From Mansonella perstans (lineage: Eukaryota; Nematoda; Chromadorea; Rhabditida; Onchocercidae): a stretch of DNA of 64,000 bases. Location: assembly GCA_037074765.1 (NCBI GenBank), contig JBAMDO010000577.1:248001-312000 (forward strand), given 5' to 3'. Under the pieces are notes generated by a model. The model was not told where the DNA came from and made no database searches. It was given only the letters and a program-made list of their open reading frames with translations. This document shows, one piece after another, positions 42,301-55,900 of this stretch (the first letter of the stretch is position 1; each line of letters begins with the position of its first letter). A program made the translations under genes and the position numbers.

Positions 42301-42731
42301 TCATTTCGTCGTAACAATCTAGCAAGTTTATGCAAGAGGATTTTATTTCAGTTGAATGACACTAATTAGCACAAAACGGAAAAAATAAGATCTAGACACT
42401 GCACTACAAATTTATCATCCTATCTAACTGAGGTATAAATGATTTGAATTGCGGTTTATAGTCCAAGGCTTTTGACACCGAGCAAAGAGTATCAACTTTA
42501 ACTAAAAGCACAAACCGTGAAAAAAAAATGTCTGGTTAATCCCGCTCCGTTATTCTTAGGTGATATCCTACTTTTGTTCTCCCAGTACGATTGATTACTG
42601 ATACTATGTCATTACAGATGGATGATAACTCTGTTCTAGAAACTGATGCATTATGAATTGCTATCATACATAATGTGCAAAGAATAACTAGTAAAAATCT
42701 GGAAATTTAAACTGACAATTTGACCCTCCAA
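39320..42731. other. Intergenic, UGDH upstream to colmedin 3' end
   Basis: About 3.4 kb of AT-rich sequence with many A and T runs. No exon found. A 21-base direct repeat (AAATTAACAGAGAAGTGGATA) occurs near 41785 and 41875, flanking a T-rich segment. Confidence 0.5.
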
Positions 42732-42775
42732 CTATTCAAAATCTGGAAATTTAAACTGATCAGTTTGACCCTCCA
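42694..42775. repeat. Tandem duplication across the colmedin stop codon
   Basis: AAAATCTGGAAATTTAAACT plus TTTGACCCTCCA occurs at 42694-42730 and again at 42737-42774, 43-44 bases apart. The right copy encodes the last residues of the colmedin gene (minus strand). The left copy lies immediately past its stop codon (42734-42732). Confidence 0.88.
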
Positions 42776-45700
42776 CACGAACATTTACACTTAACAATCT
42801 CTTTGAGTCGAAAAAGTACAATCGTTCATCAACTGGATTATAATGCAACATGGTCATGCCACCGTACGGATTATACCACTTCACATTCACATCTACTGTT
42901 TTGTTCCTGAAAAGAATTTCTTTTAGAATTCTTGCACCAAAATATTTTTATTTTAGAAAAATTGAAATTCCAGTAGAATGGTTTATTTCATCTATTTTGA
43001 AAAATGAAATAAATTTATTAAACTCAAGATTTCACGAAAATTCAATACTTTTCAATTTTGTCGATAATCTCCCCTTCGCTATTATCAAAATAAAGTGTGC
43101 TGATTTTCTTGCTTGGTTCATTCCCACAAAATTATCTGTGCAAATTTGCTTACTTAAATAAATCATATGCAAAATCAATAACAGTGTCTCGATCTGTAGC
43201 ACTTTTTAGTCCATATAATATTCCGCACATGACGAATGTTTCAGCTACACTTGTTGCATTCAATTCATAAATGTCCCACGTTCGAACTACATGCATATCC
43301 TGAAATTGTAATCCTAATAAAATCCAGGATCTAGTAAGTCATTAGTTATTAGATATTGGAAATATAGTAATTGATGATTTAAATGCTATTTTTTCTCTTT
43401 TATAATAAAAAATCAACAAAAGAAGTTTAATACAGAGATTACAGATCACTTACATAAAAGATGGAAAATACTTCCTGGACATAATTAATAAACAAGAGAA
43501 GCTTTTTGTATAATTTATTAAGCATAATGCATTAATTTTTTACTTGTTATGGTGGATTAAACATAAAGAGAACGAAATTAGCACATAAGAAAAATATTCA
43601 CGGATAAAAAATAGCAGTAAAAAAATGAAAGAATTTAATCAGATTAAATTCGATACTTACTGGATTAATTTTACTGACAGTAATATGTCGCATTCCGGAT
43701 CGTATATAAGCTGTCCAAAGTCCATTCTCATCAGCCGAATAATCAACATAATTATGAGGGCGATTATACAACCAGATGTCATGTTCCGTTTCGTTGCAAT
43801 CCTTTAAATTGATACTATAAATATTTAAAAATAATGTAAACAAATAATATGTAATTACGGGTAAGTAATTAATGAATGATAAAAATGAATTCAATAATCT
43901 TAACAGCATTTGGAATTTTCCGAAATAGCAAACGGTCTGGTGTAACGAAAGAAATCGAGAGAGAACTATCAAATCAATTATTGATTGATTTTTTTGACCA
44001 AGCGTGTTGATTTATGTTGATTTTGTAGTGGATCAGAAAAGTTTTCCTTCAAATCTTTTTATTTGAATATTCAGTTGGAATTTTAAAAGAAGAAAGCTAT
44101 TCTTTTATTTTTTTCTTTTCAATCCTAAAAACACAAGGTGAATGTCGAATTAATACAACTTTGTTAATTGAGACTTATATACCTCAAATGTATGATCGGG
44201 TTTTCTGGAACAGTCTAGATATGAAATATCACCCAAATCCATCTGTATTTCATCAGTTGATTCTAAATCATATTTCACTAGCATACTTGAACTGTGCCGA
44301 TGATAGTAATATGAACCATTATAGATGATATTTCCTGTACCAGATGCCAAATAATCTATATAATATCTAAATGTTGAAAATTTTATGGTCGAATGAATGT
44401 TTTATGTTAGAAGAAAAATAATGAAAAATTCTGGTTTCAATCCGAACCATCATTGTATAAATGAGCCTTAAAGTATGAAAGAAGCCCGAAAATACTACAT
44501 AATCAGGATCTATTACCAATGCCAAAACATGAGGCTATAGAATTATCTCAAGTACTATTTCAGAATAGGACTGCTAGTGAGCAAATTATATATGAATATT
44601 TTTACCGCAGAATTACAGCTATCTGATTGATAATTCCAATGGAAAAGTCCATAAATTATGAATTTAATAAACTGATAAGAGTAATGAATTAATTTTTTGA
44701 TTAATGATAAGAGTAATGAATTAGTTTTATTCGCAGATTAATTCAAGCAGAGAACTCAATTTTGGTACTTGATTTTTTGCTTCTTATTCATCAGCTGTTT
44801 TTCATTTTCATATTCGTAGAGCACCGGTGAAGCATAATCATCAGTTACCCATCGTCGTTCAGCCATTTCCTGATTGTAGGGTAAATTATCACGCATCCAC
44901 GATCCAACGGTACTATATTGTGATTCAGCATGAAGTACCGGGATACCGACAGCATTCAGAAGGCAAACTAGGAATTCAAAGAAAAAACCGCTTTAAAAAT
45001 GGAAGAAAAAAAATAAATTTAAAAATGTGAATCCAAATTTGAAAAAGACAATGAAATGAAAAATTTGACGAGATGTAATCATTGATTGGTTTTTGCGGAG
45101 GACGAAATTAAATGTCTCTCAAATAATTACTAAATACTACCAATTATTAACGGAAGACAAATTAACACATCAGGTAATGCTTCTTGACTTCTTGAGTTTT
45201 GATGGAATATTTGTTAAAATGTGATAGTACTTTCGTACTAAACAAATTATTATGCATTTCAGACCTCTTTTATTATAGCCAAGTGTTAGTGGGCCAGCAT
45301 ATGGCTCAATTGTTGTGGAATCTTCAGAGAGATTTCCTCTTGTCGTTATATAATCTTCTGAAAGTGTGCTTGAATGGATTTATTTTTATCCGCTTAGCTG
45401 ACTATTCAGCAATTCTAGATTATACATTTATAAGATTTGTAATCAGGATTCAGCAGATGAAAAAGATAAAATGAGAGAAATATCTTTGGCACCGGAAATC
45501 TAAAATTGTCTCGATTCATTGCAGTACTTATTACAATCTACCTGGTGAAGTGAATTTAGTTGGCGTTATCGATTTTTCCGACACTGTTGTTAAATTGAAT
45601 GAATAAAAACGAGTTGCAGACGGTTTAAAAGATGCCAATTTTGTTACCTGCCAAAATGCTATCTCTTAGGTTAACGTCCTTCAAGCAAAACTCATTTATC

Positions 45701-47350
45701 CTAATGCTTAATTCATGATTTTATCTAGATTTTTTAATTTACAATTGTAACCACTCATTAATTTGCACTTTTTTACTTCTTAATATTTGCTTCAACAACC
45801 TTCGCTCTTTGTCTTCATTATCTTTTCTGTTATCTTCTCTTAGATTAGAAGTTTTTTACAAAATTTTTTTCAAATAAAATAAATTTTTTGTTATCTATTT
45901 TTTCTGTTATCGTTCTGTTATTTATGTAATATCATCAACGAAAATTTTTTAATAGAAACATCGGTACCGGCGTGGTTATTCCCTCAATTTGAATTATGGG
46001 TGTTACGGATACGGTGATATGTTCCAGGAATGGGCAATCACACTGGCCTAAAATTTCAACAATTAACCTTTGTCTGCAATCTCACTCTTCCGATAGTGAA
46101 AATTTACAAGTTAACGTGAGAATGATTTGAAAAAAAAACATAACGAATCAATCATTTGATGCTCTAAGTAGAAGTAACTTGGTTAGCTTATGGTTATAAC
46201 TTATTAAGCTATATCAAAATTATTACTTATTAACCTATACCAAAATGTTTAAATGCAAGAATTTTTTCAATCCATAGAATTAACCATTAACGCCTGGCTC
46301 TCCTTTCTTACCCATTTTACCAATCATTCCAACTGGGCCAACTTCACCCTGTCGACCTCTTTTCCCTGAAAAACCATTAAAAGGCTATTAATTTTTCTAT
46401 TACACGTTTAAGGCCATCCAAAATCCAAAAGATTAATTCTATTGTTTTCACAAATGAATTAATAAGTACTAATGTTAATTTTTATTTACAAAAAAAAGTA
46501 ATGCATCATTTTGATTTGTTGAAGTTTCCTTTTAGTTAAGAATTTAGACAGGATGATACCAGAAGATCCAGTAATGCCTTGTGGTCCTGGCGGACCGCTT
46601 GGTCCTCGGAAACCTATTAATTTGCGGTTAATTTCGGTACAGTGACGATGAATACGCTTGCAGGATGTCTCAAAAATAATCTTCTGAAACTTGAATAATC
46701 TAGTTTTTCCAAGTTAAAATTTTAGATTTATAAAAATTTTGAAATTTCAGTTTTTTTTTTCATTGCAAAAATTTGAATATTAGCTTCGTTTTTGGAAAAA
46801 AATTTGATTACAGGAAGAATAGTATCTTGTCCACTATGTACAGTCCGTGGATTATAAATTCCAGCAGATGATAATGACGACGATGTAGCTGACGATGGCA
46901 GTCGTTTCAATTCCAGAAATTGCCGTCGTATACGAGTACGCACTACTCTGCTTTTATCACATTTCAGCATCTTTGAAAAAATTTAGCATTTTCTGCTAAT
47001 ACAGGGTTGATATTTCATTTCACCACTAATTTCAATATATTTAAATTAAACGATGAAGAATCAATAATACTATTCATAAACATCCATTGTTTACTAATTA
47101 ACTTACAAAGCCAATTTTAAAATGACAAAACTATGAAATGACAGTGTAAAATGCGAAACCTCATATGATATAGAAATATGTTATGATATAGTAAAAGCAG
47201 ACTGTATGAATAGAATACGGGAGCTGATGAAGTGAAAGTGATGATTACCTGAATTCGTATGACGATATCGGAATAGTATAGTACAAGAAGAAATAAATTT
47301 GCAAAATGGATAGTAAAAAAGCATTTAAGCCGTCGATGAGAGACAATCAT
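42732..47350 (-). CDS. Collagen-olfactomedin membrane protein (colmedin, UNC-122/gliomedin type)
   Basis: Ten exons (minus strand): 47350-47249, 46970-46812, 46656-46560, 46365-46285, 46047-45960, 44912-44769, 44366-44183, 43801-43661, 43299-43154, 42906-42732; 438 residues, phases consistent throughout. Type II layout: short cytoplasmic start (MIVSHRRLK), one hydrophobic signal anchor (about 10-29), a basic stretch with a furin-like RTRIRRQ site (about 44-50), a Ser-rich linker, about 15 Gly-X-Y triplets (GFRGPSGPPGPQ through GEPGVNG), a QCDCP link, then an olfactomedin domain (about 195-438) with VGSWMRD, ASGTGNIIYNGSYYY, VDYSADENGLWTAY, TWDIYELNATSVAETFVMCG and NPYGGMTMLHYNPVDERLYF. Family members act at neuromuscular junctions or nodes, as membrane or shed extracellular proteins. 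C. elegans has unc-122 and cof-2; I cannot say which is the orthologue. Two acceptors (46657, 43802) end in AAG, so those edges are less sure. Confidence 0.9.
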
Positions 47351-47959
47351 ATAGGAATCATACAAGAGATTGATTCTTCCTCGTTTGTTCTCTTTTCCAG
47401 AAGATGTCAGTCGACGAAGTCAAGCAGGAGATGATCAGTCGGCAGAATGATTCAAATAACCAATGATGACATTCGTCTCATTTCATCCAACATTAGAAAT
47501 TTATATAAACAATTTCGTTTATGAATAATAAAATGCGCTACTATGATCAAATTCTTTGTTTACATTTCGGACTGCAAAAAATATCAAGAGAAATTTGGAA
47601 ATAAGCACAATAATACGTTTATAAAAGTAACAAAGTATAAAGTAACAAAGTATGAGAGTAACTAAACAAAGTGTCGTTGCTAAACAAAATACCTTTCGTA
47701 AATTCCACAAATTGCTGTATTAATTTAGTTATTGTAAGCGAACGAATTGACTAATTAATCAGCTAAACAATTGGCCATTGAGAATGTTAGAAATTAATAT
47801 ATTATTAAAGTTATTAGTCGGGCATAGCATAGGGTTTCAGTGAGTGGAGTAAGTCAAAGATCAAACTAATTAGAAGATGCTGCTCCAAAGCCTTTTATTT
47901 TGAATAATTAGAAGTGTTCTTGACGTTTTTTATTGCCATTACATCTCGCAGGATGATAT

Positions 47960-48172
47960 TCATTTGACGTATTTATTGACGCACATAGGACAGCATTTAT
48001 TGCTGGATATATGCGAATCCATTATGATAACACGCAGAACTTCTCCTGAATTTTCACCCTCCCACATGGGATTATCTAAGAGTGTTTGAATTCTATTCAG
48101 TGTATCATATACATTAATGCACTTGCAAATCTGATTAATCATTTGCCTCTTCAACTTCGTCCATTTATTCAA
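47960..48172 (-). other. Unassigned open frame, possible exon
   Basis: A 70-codon frame with no ATG at its left boundary (it opens at TTG) and better than background composition: CINVYDTLNRIQTLLDN, then a charged segment and a Cys-rich end (NKCCPMCVNKYVK, stop at 47960). It sits 0.6 kb upstream of the colmedin start on the same strand. I find no strong acceptor or donor linking it to anything. It could be a terminal exon of an unseen gene or chance. Confidence 0.2.
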
Positions 48173-49384
48173 TGAAATCGATGTTTCTATGATTAATTCA
48201 ATTTCATTTTTTTCATTTCTCTATTTGCCTTCTTTGCGCAAACAAACATCACCGGTCACTGTTACTGATCACATACGAAGTACTCATCTGGTGAAGTCGT
48301 CAAATGTCATCAGAATATTGCAAAATAGAATATCTCCAGAGAATCAAATTAATTACATTACTGTGATGAAGAAGCATATATAAAATGAAAATGAAATTAC
48401 TAACTTTTCTTACCATAATGTTTTATTCCTTTCATTTGTTTGTTTTAAAGGATAAATTTAATTTCCAATCTCATTGTCCTGTAGAAAAAGTTTACTTCGC
48501 AACTAAATTCTCAGGCTTATTTTGCTTCGTGTCCATTTTTTCTCAAAGCAGACACACCTTCCATGGTCCATATCGAGAGATTTGGAACAAAAAAATTCCT
48601 CGTCATTGTTGTAATTTTGTTTGTATTTTACGACAGTTATTAATCTTGACACAGAAATGGGTGTGCAACTTTTGAAAAATTAAAAATTTTATTAAGAAAG
48701 ACAGATCCATAACAGACAATTTTTTGTTCATTATTCCTTGCGAATTCACTCGTTGCTAGGCTTCAGGATTTCCATAATGAAATTTGAATTTCTCTCAAAG
48801 GTAGTTTTTCAATAATTGCATTTCATAGGAAGAATTTGATATTTATGTAAGATGAATTTTCACTAAGAAAAATTAAACTTCTCTTATTGTGTTCTTCGCT
48901 GGAACAATCATCTATTTTCGCTAACATTTGTACTTGAGTCTTTCGGTATATAATAAAAATTCTTAATTAATGTCGAAAAAATTTAATAATTTCAAATCTT
49001 TTCGAAATTAATATTTCGTACTAAACATTGGCATCACTGAATTGCAAAACATTACAAGTGCTTATTTCTGATTCTTTTTAATTGGAAATAATTTTTCAAT
49101 TTAAATCAAACTTTCTTCTTCTATTTCTAAATTTTCTTGTAATTCATATTTCATTGATTGTGAGAAGTACAAAAAACTTTATATTTTATTTGTGCAAATG
49201 AAAACAACAACAGACTACACCATATGTAATGCAAACTGATAAAAACAATCAGAGAAAATTAAACGGTTTGCTCAGATGACCTGTTATCAGCTCCTGAAAA
49301 ACAGCTATTGATCTTTTATCATTTCATTTAAAAAAAAGCATTGCTAATGCATCGCAAATGTTAAATACCATTCAACATTATCTT

Positions 49385-49560
49385 GCATTTTGGTAATGTT
49401 ATCAGTGCACTAATTGCATTCAGTTTTCCATTAATAAAGTAATAAGTCATCTTAGCAATGTTATCAATGCACTGATTGCATTCAACTTTCCATTAATGAA
49501 GTTATAAGTCATCTTGCACTTGCAATGATTGCATCATTTGTAGCTCTTCCTTAATGAAAT
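49385..49560. repeat. About 60-bp diffuse tandem repeat
   Basis: Segments containing TTATCAGTGCACTAATTGCA, TTTCCATTAAT and AAGTCATCTT recur about 2.5 times with a period near 60 bases and many substitutions. Confidence 0.65.
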
Positions 49561-52500
49561 ATTATATCCTTTGCAGGCATAACAATTGTCAACAGAGAAT
49601 TTTGAAATTTTCAGGAAAATGAAATAAAAAGAAAATGCTTAGTGAGAATTTTGATTAAAAGAGTAGGAAAACTCATCATAATCTCTTTCCCACAAAAACA
49701 AATATTTAAGCTATTGGCCGCTTAGCTCATATATCACTTGGCTTATTTCTTTCTTATTTTCACTTAAAAAGAATAAAAGCCTTCCTTTTTTCTTTCACTG
49801 AATGAAAAGCTTTCAAGAATATAGAATCTGTGCGATTAGCTCATTATTCATTTATTTTTCTCGTTATTTATGTTTCCCTAAAAGTTCTTGATCCAGAATC
49901 ATTTGGCTTACTACTTTCACTAGGCTCATTGCATTTCATCACTCTATTGATGTCGGTTTTTTTCAAAGTTTTTCATGCAATTTGTTGAAACCGTATACAT
50001 CAATGCTTTTACTTCATTGACCAAGCGATTTTATTGATACTTGCAATTCCACATTTAAACCATTTCCAATGAGATGGATTTATTTGAGAGCCAAATGTAT
50101 CAAACAGAGGCTTTTCTCATAAATGATACAACTTCGTTAGTACGTTTTTAGGCTTTCCGTGGTTATTACTTTGGATGGTACATTGCTTGAACGCTAACAT
50201 TCTTCAGTGCCTTAAAATATTCTTATCGAGACAAGATCTTGATGTCATTTACAATTTATTATAATTTACTCATTTAATAGCGCTTATAAATCTTTAATTT
50301 GACGTGTAAACGATAACCCAGAGATTTATATTGAGCTCTTTATTTAACCCAGCGTAATATGAAATTATTCTATATTCAAGCTTATATTCTTTATTTGTGT
50401 ATTTATTTTACTGTTTCGTAAATAAGTTAAGCCTGAAATATATTTTCAAATTAGGAAAGGTTTTTTCGCAAAAAAAAATTAGAACAGAAGATTTGAGACA
50501 GCCAACTTTAAAACGTCTTTTAAAAATAGCATTAAGCTTTTAACTAACATAACAAAAATTAAAGAAAAGTTTTGCACTTTTGTGACGGAAAGTGTCATTG
50601 AATAATGAATTATCCTCCTCTTAACAGCATTACTAGAAAATTAGAAGTTAAAATTTTTGAAAAATTCATCGCTTTGATGTTTCCGTAGAAATGTTTATTG
50701 CTGTTGCATTTCAGAAGTTCTAATGGAAGTAAAATTATTGAAAAAATTGATAAGTTAGGCAAACAATGATTAAATAAGACATTAACTCCATTGTCCTTTG
50801 AACTTATTCCAAACCAGATGTTGTTATCATTTTGATGGTGATAATTATATCATAATTATCTAACCAATTAGAAAATATAAAAAACGGTTGCGATGCTCTG
50901 TAATAAAATGAAAACATGAAATTGTATTGTTAAAATGCTAAGAATTTCAAAGTTCAAATTATTATTGAACGTGTTTTTTGTCTTGTCTTCAAACTGATTT
51001 TGTTTTATGGAATCATTGCATTTTTAAACGGAAAATTTTTTCATTGTAGTAACTTTCTCAAATCTTCAGCCTACTCTATCTAGCAAGCTTATTTTCTCAA
51101 TTCACCATGATACTTTCTGATTGATTTTCTCATCATCAATTAGGAATCTAAAGGAAGTTTTGACATTAGACGACTTTTTGTTTTATGGATTTTCCATTTC
51201 ATCATTAAGCCGAATTTTCTCAATTCTTCATTCTAAAACAATTATTGGCTAAGCATCTAATGCTTGCATTATTTCTTATAGTGTTAGAAATCATCACATA
51301 TATCACATTGCATTTTCTCTGGTAGATGGACATGCCTAATTTCAGCATAGAGTTTTGTATAGGATAAATATATTCACAGCTAAGACAAATAAAGAATTAT
51401 TTTTCAAGAATAAACGATTGATTTATAGATATTTTTCATTTTCCGAACTACAATTTTACTTCTAGAAAGTACTACTAATTTTTTGTTTGACATGTTATTA
51501 TTAATTAACAATTTAAAACAAAAACAATCACTTTGAGAATTGTTCAATTTTCCAACTTTTTCAAAGATACTGGAAAAAGTTCAGTCCTTTATCACAAATT
51601 TAAAATGTCATATTCCTCATGCAGTGACTATTTCAAAAGTTATTTGATCTAACTTATCTCTAGGCCTAGATGCATGTGTATATAACACCTTATTCATATA
51701 GTATTAAGAATTGAAACGAAATATTTCTGTATCAAAATATTCTCATTCTCAATTTTCTGGACTTCCAGTTATTTTCAATTGATTTTTCTTTTTTTGTTTT
51801 TTGTAACGAATCAAACGTAATATATATATCAAACAAATATATAATAGTATATCGAAAGATAAAAGTTTTTTTATGAAAGGAATTGACAAAGAATTATTCT
51901 TTGCGTGTCAAAAAGAGCCTCAACTGATGAAACATAAAATAGTTTATTTAGTAGCCAAAGTTATACAAACATTCAACGAATACTCTTAAATCAATGGAAA
52001 TTTGTGTATGTGTAATATGTGTAACATTATTGCTGAACAATGTATTTGCTTGGACAAAATTGTGTTAATTTAATCTATGAACATTAATTGTACCAATTTC
52101 GCCGTAATGTAATGTCAAAAAATGGTAGTATTGATTGATTTTTTTTTTATAAAAAGAACTTTTCTTCTTCTGTCTCTCTCGCACTTCCTTTGTCATATTT
52201 TCATATTTTTGTATGAAATAAATTATTAAAGAGGACATTTGGCCTAAGGAATTGAATCGTTCGGTTTAGTTTTTGTTGTTTATTCAGTGCAAACTTAGTT
52301 TGAAGACTTTTATTTTTATTGCTAACAATTTGATTTGCTCAGGAAAAAAAAATAATTTTTACTTGAGTACACAAAGTTAACAGCTTACGTATTTACTTTG
52401 AAAAATAATGACTATCTAAGAATACAGGAGTGATGCCTTCAATGAATCCTTGAAATTTAACTTTTGATGGAGTAAAAGAAAATTTAATCTTAGGATTTAA

Positions 52501-52639
52501 TCACAGAAAAAATTCAATCAAAAAAAATAAATTTTTTTTGGTTCTTTTGAATTTCCACAAAGGAATTTCTGAATAATCTCCGATTTTACTAGATGCATTT
52601 CTCGGAAATTTTCGATACCGAAGAGGAAGAAATTGCTAA

Positions 52640-52910
52640 TATGTTACCTATGGTTAAATATTATTATTATCTTTGATTAAATTATTTATTAAATAAGGAA
52701 ATTACTGATATTTTACCTTGGCTTATGATTAACTTATTACTAATGTGTTACTATAATTAAATTATTTATAAATTACTAATAGGTTATCTACGATTAAATT
52801 ATCTGTAAATTATTAATGTGTTACCTATGGTTAAATTATTATTACCTCTGATTAAATTTTTCATTAAATTAGGAAATTGCTGGCGTATTAACTATGGTTA
52901 AATTACTTAT
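52640..52910. repeat. Diffuse TTAAATTATT/ACTAATGTGTTA repeat
   Basis: TATGGTTAAATTATT and TACTAATGTGTTACCT-like elements recur five or six times at irregular spacing of roughly 35-50 bases. The array is old and degenerate. Confidence 0.6.
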
Positions 52911-55900
52911 ATAGCGTGAGGAATATAGAAAGTAGCTTACTAAATTTGTTAATAAATTACTTAAATTTACTGAAATCTACGGAAAGTTCTTGTCATTTCT
53001 GCGGATTTCTGGTGAGTTGAAGGCTTAATTTCGAAGTAGCATTCGAGAAGTGAGCAAGAAGTGTCAGACAAAAACGATCAGTCTTCTCATGAACTTGTCA
53101 ACAACTGTCTGTTTATTTGCATTCGTTTTGTTGATGGATAGATACATATCTATTTGAATCACTTCCCGACGTCCCTATTTGATACAGGATTTGGTAAGAA
53201 ATAGAATGCGTGACAGGAATGAAAACTGTAATATTTCAAAAAGTAAATCAGAGATTGAATGCACTTTCCAACTGATTTCATTGAACTTGCATGAGAAGGT
53301 CATCCTAAAAAGATATATTGCCGTCATATCGTTGTAGTTTCGCTTGACTTCCACTCCTTTCACCAATTCGAATTCCTTCATTTTTCTCATTAATTTTTTT
53401 TAGAAATATGTTTTGAGAAACTATTGTTTAAAGCGCTTCTAACATGGTTGATTTTTGATTATAGATCGATAGATAATGAAAAACAATCGTGATAGTATGA
53501 TAATTTCTTTTTAGTGACAAAAGTCGCCGTCATGCTGATGCCAGCTGGAACAACAATGTAATAATTTTTGGATGTCCTTCATCTCCATTGAAATAATTTA
53601 TTTGGCAGATGTAAGTGAAATTAAAACTTCAAAGAAGTAGTTGAATTTTAAATTTCCAATTAATCTATTTTGAGAATAGCTTGAAGTGAACTTTTATAAC
53701 TTGATGAAAAGTGATCACTAAAAGCTTAAAAATAAAAAAAAGTCGTTGCGTTGATATCAAATGAGAAAATACTGTGATAGTTTTTCTGGGTATCCTTCAT
53801 TTTCACGTCAAAATCGTTTGTCTGAAATATAAGTGGTGTTGGAGGACCGTATGAAAGTCGTAAAACAATTCCGAAATGGGGACAGGTTTTTGATTTTGCA
53901 CTAATAACAATTCTTTGAATGATTGATAGGTATCAATATTAGAAAAAGGTAAAAGAGGACAAACAATTCAGGAGACCTAATCTTCAAATAAAAATTTGTA
54001 TGTGCGCCTGAAATTTTCACCTGCCAAGTGCACTGAGATCGGTTGACAGCTGTTAATTCGAGAAATTAAAATTCTACTTATTGCAAGCTGAGTTCTGTTT
54101 CTGTTTCATTCCCTACCTTTATTACTTCTCCTGTTTCTGTAATAGCTCTTGGACTTATACTGTGTTTATTTTAACGTTATTTTGTAAATACATTTTTAGC
54201 ATTACCTTGTCATTATCCTCATACTCTGTAACTCTTAACGTAACTGTACTAATTATCCTTCACTATTCCAATTCATTCCATTCTATTCCATTTTGTTGAA
54301 TGCTTCTCTAATATTCACGAAGTGAATTGGATATTTATCAGTTAACACTAACAATTTTTAATTGAATTCATCATTCTCTTTAATGTACTTTTTGTTTACA
54401 TATTTACCAATATTCAATTCATGATAGTCATAGTGTGAAAATCATAATCATTTAGTTCTGTTTTTGATAGTCATAAGCATTTAATTATATTTACTTGGGC
54501 AATTCAATAGGGATTATCAATAACAATTTTGGATTATCAATAACAGGTTCTAGGATAATTTCTATTGCTGATTCACTCATACCGTATCTACTAATACATA
54601 ACTAATTACCACCGATTTCGCTATTTAAGTGTCGCGATATTAACTATTTTGGTTTTCAAGTCAATGAGACTCATTTAATCTCTGTTTGCAAAACACATAG
54701 GGTGACTATAAAAAAACGATAGCATATTACATTTTGAAATTGAGGTGTTCTCTAAGTTTTCCATGTCTTTTGCCCGATCAATATCCTCAGTGAAGAAAGA
54801 GGACCAAAATGGAAATGCTATAATTGTCTCAAATGCTTTTATTCTTCTAATAGTCAAAAATACTTTAACTCTACACGAAGTGAAAGTTTGAAATCAAGAA
54901 ATAATTGGTTATACTGTAGGTATAAAGGTATATATCTATTATTTTGCAAAGAGAAATTGAATATATTGCTATTTGAGGTTCATCTGATGTAAAGTGACAA
55001 ATGTGAGGTGGAAGTGGGCCTTCCTTACATCTTTATTTCCTTACATAACTCCGCCATTTTAAAACTTTTTAACACTTGTGGCATCATGAATCCATCCACG
55101 ATTTTTTTTTTGGGATTTATTCATTTTTATCGCTTCTTATTCTTTCTTTTGTTAATTATTACAAATCCAACTTAAGGACTCCAAGATTTCACTGATTAAT
55201 TAGACGAAATGCGCTTCTTTTAAAACTGAATTAATAAAAAGTGTTGGGAAGATTTGGAACGAATACTTCTTAAATATTGCAATCTAGAAGTTCCTTTGTC
55301 TGTCCCTTTGTTCTCAAATGACCATATCAATTTGGTGATCGAGTTGAATACATAACTTTCATTTTATTATTAAACCACAGTATTCAAAACTTTCTACTTC
55401 CATTTTTTTTTGAAAAAAAATAAACAAGTTGACATTCAATCATAGGGTGATTGTTTATTGTTTTAATCTGTCTAATTTAAGGTTATGGAGCCCAAATAAT
55501 CTGCTTACTGATATTTCTAAGCCTACTTAAATATTACGATGTTTACCTACGGAAAAACAATATTATGATCCTCCTTGAAGTTTCCACACGGATTATCTCC
55601 CAGAACAAATGCATTAATAACAACTGATGCTTTTTTTGTCTCGATTAAATATGCTCTAAATAGTTATATATCTTCATCTCTTCATCTGATTTCAGATTGT
55701 TATTGCAGAAAGCTTTGTGATCGGTTAATTTGGTAATTACCATCATGGTTTGGATCAATAGATTTATGGAAAGTTTCCTGAGTTCAAGTTCCAAATTATA
55801 AAAACCTTTTTGTAAATACTAAATTGTAGCATGGTAGCGTTGTTATTAGATTCAGCTTTTCAAAGACCTTACATCCTTACTCCGCATTTAATGAAAATAA

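Noticed and set aside
48385..48675. 96-codon frame with a signal-peptide-like start
   Set aside because: Only the hydrophobic start is suggestive; the rest has no pattern and there is no acceptor near the ATG. Not listed as a gene.
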